This document shows, piece after piece, positions 58,624 to 64,000 of a stretch of 64,000 nucleotides of DNA. Below the pieces are notes generated by a model. That model saw only the letters and a program-made list of their open reading frames with translations. It made no database searches and had not been told where the DNA came from. The position numbers and the translations under genes were made by a program. Origin of the DNA: Cystobacter ferrugineus (GTDB taxonomy: Bacteria > Myxococcota > Myxococcia > Myxococcales > Myxococcaceae); assembly GCF_001887355.1 (NCBI RefSeq), contig NZ_MPIN01000002.1:1251001-1315000 (forward strand), in the 5' to 3' direction. Each line of letters starts with the position of its first letter. The stretch's first letter is position 1.

Positions 58624-59508
58624 ATGGTTGACTCCCTGATGCCCACTTCCCTGCGACCCGGCTTGTACTCCTCCGTGGCGGACACGCCGCGGGAGGATCT
58701 CCTCAAGGCGTACCGGGACTTCCTCGAGCAGCGCAATGGGGACATGGACTTCACGAAGGGCTTCTCGCGGCGCGAGGCGTGGCTGGGCGAGGCGGCGAGT
58801 TGGGGGTCGCGGTTCGAGGGGGCGGTGGACGCCGAGGCCTTCAACCGGGCGTACGGGGACTTCCGTGAGGTGAAGAACCTGTCGTTGCCGGTGCTGGCGC
58901 TGCTCACCTTCGTGAAGGCCAACGCGGGCGAGGCCTACGGCGTGGAGGTGGTCAACCGGGTGCGCCAGAAGCGCCAGGACAGCACCCGGCTCTTCCATCA
59001 AATCGAGCGGCTGCTGAGTTACGAGGAGACGTACCACACGCGCATCCTCATCGGCGCCACGCAGCACTTCGGGGTCCAGGTGAAGGGGGCGTGGAAGCCG
59101 AACCTGCAACTGCGCCTGCTCATCGGAACGCTGGCGTACGCGCCGGGAGTGTTCTTCCATCCCATCCTGCTGGCGTCGGAGATTTCCGGCGTCTTCGTCT
59201 TCCAGTGGATGCTCAAGCGCGTGGGGGAGATCTTCCGGAATCATCCCGCGGTGCGCGAGTCCATGGAGCAGCGGCTGACGGAGATCCTCGTGGACGAGGT
59301 GGGGCACGTGGCCTTCAACCGCATGGCGGTGGGGGCGCGGGGCCTGGCGGCGGCGCGCGGCATGGCACCCGGGGTCATGCGGGGGGTGATTGGTACCACG
59401 CCCGAGTACCGGGCGCTCGGGTTCGATGAGAACGTGCTCAAGGAGATGGAGCGCTTCGACCTGCACCAACTGCCCGAGGAAGTGCGGCGCCGCTCCTACT
59501 TCGTCTGA
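58624..59508 (+). CDS. Ferritin-like diiron protein
   Basis: 294 residues from ATG 58624. Helical, with two ExxH motifs in the diiron spacing, SYEETYHTRIL and ILVDEVGHVAFNR, which suggests a carboxylate-bridged iron pair of the ferritin/AurF-like type. Several hydrophobic stretches (LLIGTLAYAPGVFFHPILLA, EISGVFVFQWMLKRV) hint at peripheral membrane contact or a lipid-like substrate. Its 3' end overlaps the convergent TetR gene by 13 bp. The palindrome in its promoter implies TetR control. An oxygenase or oxidase of a hydrophobic substrate is possible. Confidence 0.75.
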   Translation: MVDSLMPTSLRPGLYSSVADTPREDLLKAYRDFLEQRNGDMDFTKGFSRREAWLGEAASWGSRFEGAVDAEAFNRAYGDFREVKNLSLPVLALLTFVKANAGEAYGVEVVNRVRQKRQDSTRLFHQIERLLSYEETYHTRILIGATQHFGVQVKGAWKPNLQLRLLIGTLAYAPGVFFHPILLASEISGVFVFQWMLKRVGEIFRNHPAVRESMEQRLTEILVDEVGHVAFNRMAVGARGLAAARGMAPGVMRGVIGTTPEYRALGFDENVLKEMERFDLHQLPEEVRRRSYFV

Positions 59509-60209
59509 CGGCGGGGGCGCTTGCGGCGGGCGGGGGCGGGGCGGGGCTCGGTGAAGAGGTAGCGCTTGATGATGAGTCCCGCCTCGCCGAGCCACCGCTC
59601 GCGCCATTCGGCCTCGTCGCTCTCGGGCCAGCCGGAGGAGGGGCGGCGCATGGCGAAGGAGGTGAGCAGGAGCAGGCCCACGTGGCCCACGGCGGCCTCG
59701 GGATCCAGCTCCGGGCGGACATGGCCCTCGCGCTGGCCCTGGCGCAGCACGTCCACCGCGATGCGAATCCAGGGCTCCATGCCCTGCATGAGCACGGACA
59801 TGTGAGGGCTGTCCGCGTCGAGCACCTCGCGCAGGAAGACGCGCGCGGCGTCCTGCTCGGTGTCGAAGAACTCGCGCAGCTGCTCCATGACACGCTCCAG
59901 CCGCTCCGCGCTCTTGTCGGTGAAGGCGCCGAGCAACAGCAGCAGGTGGCGGTTGGAGTGCTCGATGAGGGAGTCGAGCACGGCGGCGTGCAGGGCCTCG
60001 CGCGAGGGGTAGTGGTAGAGGAGGGCTTGTTTGCTGATGCCCACCGCGACCGCCACGTCATTGACGGAGATGGCACCAAAGCCGCGCGAGGCGATGAGGT
60101 GGGTGGCTTCGCGGCGGATGCGCTCGCGCAGGCCCTGGGCGGGGGGCTTGCCCGGGCGAGGTGGAGGAGTCTTTACCGGGGGATCAGCGTTTGGGCTCTT
60201 GCGGCGCAT
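59496..60209 (-). CDS. TetR-family regulator (probable regulator of the diiron gene)
   Basis: 237 residues from ATG 60209. HTH: ATHLIASRGFGAISVNDVAV, AVGISKQALLYHYPSREALH. The ligand domain includes TDKSAERLERVMEQLREFFD. The C-terminal tail is rich in Arg/Pro (EPRPAPARRKRPRRQTK). It converges on the diiron gene, whose promoter holds a perfect TetR-type palindrome. No matching palindrome is seen before this gene, so autoregulation is not evident. Confidence 0.9.
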   Translation of the reverse strand: MRRKSPNADPPVKTPPPRPGKPPAQGLRERIRREATHLIASRGFGAISVNDVAVAVGISKQALLYHYPSREALHAAVLDSLIEHSNRHLLLLLGAFTDKSAERLERVMEQLREFFDTEQDAARVFLREVLDADSPHMSVLMQGMEPWIRIAVDVLRQGQREGHVRPELDPEAAVGHVGLLLLTSFAMRRPSSGWPESDEAEWRERWLGEAGLIIKRYLFTEPRPAPARRKRPRRQTK

Positions 60210-60328
60210 GGCGGGTGAGGGGCGAGGCGGTCATGCCGCTCGCGCTTCGTCTGGGAACTATCCCATGCCATTCGCGGAGAGGAAGAGAGTGACGGGCCTG
60301 TTGTGCCAGGCCCCCGGGAATCCAGGAT

Positions 60329-61900
60329 TCAGGCGCGCGCGGCCCTGAGCTCGTCGATTTCCGTCCGGAGCAACCAGTCATCGGGGAAGTCGGAGACGGC
60401 CCGGGCGAGCTGCTCGAGCCGCCGGACGTCCAGGCTCTTGGACTCGCGCTGGGCGCGCACCTCGCGGTAGAGCGCCGCGAGCGAGGGATGCAGGGCGGTG
60501 GCCTTCTTGGCGCGGGCCTGGGCTTCGCCTTCGCCCTCGGTGAAGGCGTTGAGCTCGCCGAACCAGCGGTCCCAGGTGGCGGGGTCCGCCGGGCCGCCGG
60601 CCACGGAGGGCAGGCGGGGAGTGAGGAAGAGCTGGGCCACGCTGGGCAGCGCCACGGGGCGGCCGGCGAGCTGCCCCCGCAGGTTGAGCACCTCTCCTCC
60701 ACCCGCGGCGAAGCCCTGGAGCTGGAGTCCGCTGGCGAGCTCGAGCTGGAAGGGACCCCGGTCGGGGAGCTCTCCGGCACCGAAGGCCACGAGCGCGAGC
60801 CCCGGCCAGGGCTTGCCCTCGGCCTTGCCGCCGCGGGAGACGAGCACGGGGCCATCCAGCCGCACGAGCGCGGTGGAGAGCCCCTCGGCGACGGGGTGGA
60901 GGCCGGGGAGCATCTCGACGACACGGGCGGTCACCTCCCGGCCATCGGCGAGCACGAGGTGGTTGACCGTTCCGGCACGCAGGGCCTCCTGGAGGCCGTA
61001 GTCCCCGCCACGCTTCCAGGCGAGCGTGGCCTCGAACTCCTCGAGCACTTGGAAGAGGTGCTCGAAGTCACGGGCCACGAAGAGCTGGGGCTGCATGCGG
61101 GTGATGTCGTACTCGGTGTCCGCGCACTGGAGGCTCAGGGGGACCTTCTTCACCTCGGACGTGAGGCAGTGGCGGGCCTCGCCGATGCTGGAGAGCAGTC
61201 CGGCACCATAGATGCGGGGGTTGTCCAGGGAACCGATGAGGCCGTATTCGGCCGTCCACCAGTAGAGCCGGGAGGCGCGGGTGCTCTCGCTGACGTAGCG
61301 GCGGCTCTGGTTGGCCGCGTCCAGACGGGCCTCGGCGTGGTGGATCTGCTCCGGGGTGGCGGAAGGGTCTTCCTTGACCACGCTCAGGTTGCGGATGGCC
61401 TGGAAGACGGCCTCGTCCTCCACGGTGGAGATGGCCTTGAAGCCCACGAGTCCGCAGCGCTTGAGGTACTCGGCGTAGCGCGCGTTGGCGATGATGGGGG
61501 CGTGACCCGCGCTCTCGTGAACGATGTCCGGGGCGGGGGTGTATTGGATGTGCTCGTGGGTGCGGATGTCCGCCGCGATGGCGAGCACGCCCAGCGACTG
61601 CAGCTCGGTGAACACGGCGGGGGGAATGAAGCCGCGCACGCTCACCGCGCCCCAGCCCAGCTTGGAGAGCTGCTCATTCATTTCATCCAGGCTGGGGATG
61701 CGCTCGGTGCCGATGCCCGTGGCTTCCAGGCCCTCGAGGTAGATGGGATGTGCCTTGCCGGCGAGCTGGCCGCGCAGTTGCCGGAGGATGTGCCGCCAGA
61801 CGGCCTGATCCCTGGGCGTATAGGACGCATAGTCCTGGCTCACCACGTAACGACGCAGGTGGGCGGGCAGACGGGCGAGGGTCCGTTCAGTGGGGGTCAT
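60329..61900 (-). CDS. Aromatic amino acid hydroxylase (phenylalanine-4-hydroxylase-like), long form
   Basis: 523 residues from ATG 61900. Residues 90-310 form the pterin-dependent hydroxylase core. The iron ligands are His128 and His133 (IVHESAGHAPII) and Glu220 (YWWTAEYGLIG), with QYTPAPD before them. Typical bacterial PheH has about 270-300 residues. Here about 200 extra C-terminal residues follow (VEMLPGLHPVAEGLSTALVR, beta-rich, ending helical), as in longer Bacillus/Bacteroidetes enzymes. The reaction would be tetrahydropterin-dependent Phe to Tyr hydroxylation. A divergent-type arrangement is lacking; a LysR gene lies 71 bp upstream on the same strand. Confidence 0.88.
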   Translation of the reverse strand: MTPTERTLARLPAHLRRYVVSQDYASYTPRDQAVWRHILRQLRGQLAGKAHPIYLEGLEATGIGTERIPSLDEMNEQLSKLGWGAVSVRGFIPPAVFTELQSLGVLAIAADIRTHEHIQYTPAPDIVHESAGHAPIIANARYAEYLKRCGLVGFKAISTVEDEAVFQAIRNLSVVKEDPSATPEQIHHAEARLDAANQSRRYVSESTRASRLYWWTAEYGLIGSLDNPRIYGAGLLSSIGEARHCLTSEVKKVPLSLQCADTEYDITRMQPQLFVARDFEHLFQVLEEFEATLAWKRGGDYGLQEALRAGTVNHLVLADGREVTARVVEMLPGLHPVAEGLSTALVRLDGPVLVSRGGKAEGKPWPGLALVAFGAGELPDRGPFQLELASGLQLQGFAAGGGEVLNLRGQLAGRPVALPSVAQLFLTPRLPSVAGGPADPATWDRWFGELNAFTEGEGEAQARAKKATALHPSLAALYREVRAQRESKSLDVRRLEQLARAVSDFPDDWLLRTEIDELRAARA

Positions 61901-61971
61901 CGTGGTTCCTCCCGGAGACACCAAATTTAAGGAGGAAGGCGGGGGACGGAAATCCGATAAAAAACGACGTC

Positions 61972-62907
61972 CTAGTCGGTTTTCCGCCGTTTCGACGCGA
62001 GGCGCTGACGCAGTCCGTCGAGGATGAGCTGAGCCGTTTCGGAACGGGGGCCCCCGGAGGAGCGCAGGGTGACGACCTCGACGGATTGGGGCGCTTCCTC
62101 GCGCAGCAGCCAGACGGAGAGGTCCTCGGGGAAGGAGCGCAGCAGCCGGAGGTCGGGAGCGATGGCGCAGGCGCGGTAGGCGCGCAGCAGATCGAAGAGG
62201 AGGAGGAAGCTCTGCACGCGGGCCACTTCGCGCACGGAGACGTCATGGGCGTTGAAGCGGGCGCTGTTGGCGGTGCCGTAGGGGTCATCGCGCTGCCAGT
62301 CGATGAAGGGCTGGCCGGCCAGGTCGCGCACATGGAGCGAGCGGCGGGCACCATGGCGAGCGGCCAGCTCGTTGCCGGGGCCGCAGAGCACGACGAAGGG
62401 CAGGTGGAGGAGGGATTCGGCTTCCACGCCGCGATGGGGTGGCAGCGGGGTGAAGTCCACGGCGAGATCGAGCTGCCGGGTCTGCACCTGGCGCACGAGC
62501 TCGAAGGTGCCGCCGAAGCTGACCTCCAGTTTGATGTGGGCGCGGGCCACGTCTCCGGCGATGCCGGCGAGCAGGAAATGGGAGAGGGTGGGGTTGAGGC
62601 CGAGCCGCAGGCTCGGCTCGGTGCTGGCGAGGTCGCGCAGTCGTTTGAGATCGAGCTGGTGGAGGGGCGTCTGGGTCCCCTCGTAGAGCTTTTCGCCGCG
62701 AGCGGTGAGGTGGAGGCGGCGGCCGGGGCCGCGTTCCAGGAGGGGCTGGCCGTCGGCGAGGGTGGTTTCCAGGGCGCGCAAGTGCTCGCTGACGACGGAG
62801 CGGGCGACGCCGAGGTGCTCGGCGGCGGCTTCCAGGCTGCCGGACTCGACCGCGGCCGCGAAGGACTCGAGCCAGACGAGGTGTCGTGGGAGCTTTCGGG
62901 GTGGCAT
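61972..62907 (-). CDS. LysR-family regulator
   Basis: 311 residues from ATG 62907. HTH at about 15-40: WLESFAAAVESGSLEAAAEH, LGVARSVVSEHLRALE. It is somewhat unusual in having ARSVVSEHL where most LysR proteins have SQPAVSxxI. The effector-binding domain covers residues 95-300 (HFLLAGIAGDVARAHIKLEV, LDLAVDFTPLP). It precedes the aromatic amino acid hydroxylase on the same strand and may control it or its own transcription unit. Confidence 0.88.
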   Translation of the reverse strand: MPPRKLPRHLVWLESFAAAVESGSLEAAAEHLGVARSVVSEHLRALETTLADGQPLLERGPGRRLHLTARGEKLYEGTQTPLHQLDLKRLRDLASTEPSLRLGLNPTLSHFLLAGIAGDVARAHIKLEVSFGGTFELVRQVQTRQLDLAVDFTPLPPHRGVEAESLLHLPFVVLCGPGNELAARHGARRSLHVRDLAGQPFIDWQRDDPYGTANSARFNAHDVSVREVARVQSFLLLFDLLRAYRACAIAPDLRLLRSFPEDLSVWLLREEAPQSVEVVTLRSSGGPRSETAQLILDGLRQRLASKRRKTD

Positions 62908-63173
62908 TCAGCCCATCCTTGTCATGGGGAACATGTGTCCGCCGGGTCGGGGGTGAGCCGGGGCGGGGCTTTGGGGCTCGCTTCCCCGAACGGCCGATGA
63001 ACGTTGAAGGCCCAAGGTCGACGGTCCAAGAAGGATAGGCCGTGCGTGGGGCGGATGGCGCATGGAGCGGCTCTTCGTGGCGCGGAGTCCTGGAGACAAG
63101 GACGGAGAGAAGAGGTGGAGAGGGTCGTGAAACATGCCGGCGCGGAGGGGAAGAAGAAGTGGGCAGACGCCTG

Positions 63174-63201
63174 TTGACTCAAGACACGGCGGTGGTAGAA
63201 G
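63174..63201 (+). promoter_or_regulatory. Tandem promoter 1
   Basis: TTGACT (63174-63179), 16-bp spacer, TAGAAG (63196-63201). It lacks the upstream box found before promoters 2-7. Confidence 0.65.
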
Positions 63202-63262
63202 CCGCGCCCCCACGAACCGGCGAGGTCGCGCAGGCGGCGGAAGCGGAGCGCGGGGAAGAAGG

Positions 63263-63306
63263 AGTCGACGAAGCGGTGTTGACTCGAAACGCGGCGGTGG
63301 TAGAAG
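63263..63306 (+). promoter_or_regulatory. Tandem promoter 2 with upstream box
   Basis: Box AGTCGACGAAG 63263-63273; TTGACT 63279-63284; 16-bp spacer; TAGAAG 63301-63306. Confidence 0.7.
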
Positions 63307-63377
63307 CCGCGCCCCTCGAACAGGAAGGCGAAGCCGCGCTGGCGGTGGGACACCTGGACGGGAAAGACGAAATACCG

Positions 63378-63421
63378 AGTCGACGAAGTGGTGTTGACTC
63401 AAGACGCGGCGGTGGTAGAAG
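63378..63421 (+). promoter_or_regulatory. Tandem promoter 3 with upstream box
   Basis: Box AGTCGACGAAG 63378-63388; TTGACT 63394-63399; 16-bp spacer; TAGAAG 63416-63421. Confidence 0.7.
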
Positions 63422-63484
63422 CCGCGCCCCCACGAACCGGTGAAGTCGCGCTGGCGGTCGAAGCGGCGAAGGGGGGGAAGAAAG

Positions 63485-63528
63485 AGTCGACGAAGCGATG
63501 TTGACTCAAGACGCGGCGGTGGTAGAAG
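63485..63528 (+). promoter_or_regulatory. Tandem promoter 4 with upstream box
   Basis: Box AGTCGACGAAG 63485-63495; TTGACT 63501-63506; 16-bp spacer; TAGAAG 63523-63528. Confidence 0.7.
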
Positions 63529-63591
63529 CCGCGCCCCCACGAACCGGACGAAGTCGCGCAGGCGACAGACGGCGGAGAGCGGGGAAGAGGA

Positions 63592-63636
63592 AGTCGACGA
63601 AGGATGTTGACTTCATCCGGGGCGAAGCGATAGAAG
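63592..63636 (+). promoter_or_regulatory. Tandem promoter 5 with upstream box
   Basis: Box AGTCGACGAAG 63592-63602; TTGACT 63607-63612; 18-bp spacer; TAGAAG 63631-63636. The spacer differs in sequence from the other units. Confidence 0.65.
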
Positions 63637-63718
63637 CCGCGCCCCCTCGGACGGGAAGGCGAAACCGCACTGGCGGTGGGAACCTCCGGACGAGTGCAGC
63701 AGACAGAGCGAAATAAGA

Positions 63719-63762
63719 AGTCGACGCAGCGAGGTTGACTCGAAACGCGGTGGTGGTAGAAG
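63719..63762 (+). promoter_or_regulatory. Tandem promoter 6 with upstream box
   Basis: Box AGTCGACGCAG 63719-63729; TTGACT 63735-63740; 16-bp spacer; TAGAAG 63757-63762. Confidence 0.7.
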
Positions 63763-63824
63763 CCGCCTCCCCGAAGCCGAAAGAGTCGCGCAGGCGACAG
63801 AAAGCGGCGGGCGGGAAAAAACGA

Positions 63825-63869
63825 GTCGACGCAGCGAGTTGACACGAGGAGCGAAACGGCAGTAGGTTC
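63825..63869 (+). promoter_or_regulatory. Tandem promoter 7 with upstream box
   Basis: Box AGTCGACGCAG 63825-63835; TTGACA 63840-63845; 18-bp spacer; TAGGTT 63864-63869, the most divergent -10. Confidence 0.55.
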
Positions 63870-63939
63870 CGCGCCCCCACGAAAGAGAAGAGCAGCGCTC
63901 CTTCGCGGTGAACCGAAAAAGCGAAGCGGCAACGGCCGC

Positions 63940-63968
63940 TTGACAGCGAAAGCGGTTCAGAATAAAAG
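63940..63968 (+). promoter_or_regulatory. Tandem promoter 8 (nearest the presumed operon)
   Basis: TTGACA 63940-63945, 17-bp spacer, TAAAAG 63963-63968: the closest of the set to consensus. It lacks the upstream box. Confidence 0.7.
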
Positions 63969-64000
63969 AGCAGCCCCCGCGGTTGAAAGCGGTGGGGCCA

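Larger units (their letters stand above)
63174..63968 (+). repeat. Array of eight tandem promoter units, probable rRNA operon control region
   Basis: Eight copies of TTGAC(T/A), a 16-18-bp spacer and a TAGAAG-like -10 recur at steps of 105, 115, 107, 106, 128, 105 and 100 bp. After each of units 1-6 a GC-rich discriminator (CCGCGCCCC or variant) follows. Units fall into two kinds by downstream sequence: 1, 3, 4 and 6 share a TCGCGCAGGCG or TCGCGCTGGCG segment; 2 and 5 share an AAGGCGAA..CCGC.CTGGCGGTGGGA segment. No coding frame is supported. Tandem strong promoters with GC-rich discriminators are typical of stringently regulated rRNA operons. The rRNA genes themselves would lie beyond the window. 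Confidence 0.75.

Noticed and set aside
62908..63932. Leftward open frames across the promoter array
   Set aside because: They encode repeated Arg/Pro/Leu-rich peptides that mirror the DNA repeat, have no ribosome site and change frame from unit to unit.
63174..63968. CRISPR-like or VNTR array at the right edge
   Set aside because: Units are about 105 bp, contain -35 and -10 hexamers at fixed spacing and lack short unique spacers. A promoter array explains them better.

Overview
The window is GC-rich chromosomal DNA with almost exclusively G/C third codon positions in most genes. It carries several families that I associate with myxobacteria of the Cystobacter/Myxococcus group: a DUSAM-type domain protein, a myxo-type cysteine-rich repeat on an RCC1 lipoprotein, many lipoproteins with short lipoboxes, hybrid and beta-propeller histidine kinases, and a truncated kinase-associated protein. 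I infer a member of the Cystobacterineae (Archangium, Cystobacter, Melittangium or a relative). The genus cannot be fixed from this sequence alone.

Layout. 1-1516: an AT-richer leftward module (a partial gene running off the edge, a DUSAM-type protein, a cysteine-rich lipoprotein). 2025-4716: a secreted endonuclease/exonuclease-phosphatase fold protein with a lamin-tail domain, then a broken glycosyltransferase. 4724-14209: an aromatic ring-cleavage type cluster (cyclase, FAH-family hydrolase, LysR regulator, C-C bond hydrolase, VOC dioxygenase, Rieske-flavin monooxygenase fusion, MFS exporter, second copy of the monooxygenase). A 15-bp inverted repeat of the same design lies in both divergent promoter regions. 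14222-15121: a virginiamycin B lyase homologue with its catalytic residues kept. 15202-23695: lipoprotein, a VWA/coiled-coil membrane pair and two large histidine kinases. 23826-27841: Gre factor, rhodanese, Lgt-like membrane protein, subtilisin-like protease with a small partner gene. 28297-32411: a lipid-type locus (SDR, TetR, an atypical KAS III, acyl-CoA ligase). 32607-37792: small proteins, two alpha/beta hydrolases, alanine racemase. 37976-42470: acidic scaffold-like protein, quinone-type reductase, an RCC1-repeat lipoprotein between two 38-bp direct repeats, and two small proteins. 43045-49212: kinase-like remnant, degenerate GT51 protein, P450, a nucleotidyltransferase/glycosyltransferase/DUF4202 operon, small secreted protein. 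49484-55307: YfhO-type membrane protein, a pair of related small proteins, dnaN, membrane acyltransferase. 55373-62907: propeller histidine kinase, diiron protein with a palindromic TetR-type operator, TetR, long aromatic amino acid hydroxylase, LysR.

The last 0.8 kb (63174-63968) holds no gene. It is an array of eight rightward sigma70-type promoters at roughly 100-128 bp spacing. Six of them are preceded by the same 11-bp box. This is the architecture expected upstream of a ribosomal RNA operon, which would begin just beyond the right edge.

The most notable items are the tandem promoter array with its private upstream box; the catabolic cluster with a shared operator and an in-frame Rieske-monooxygenase read-through created next to a duplicated gene; the protease with a co-transcribed propeptide-like partner; and the RCC1 gene between direct repeats. 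Function assignments rest on motifs read by eye; no database search was possible.
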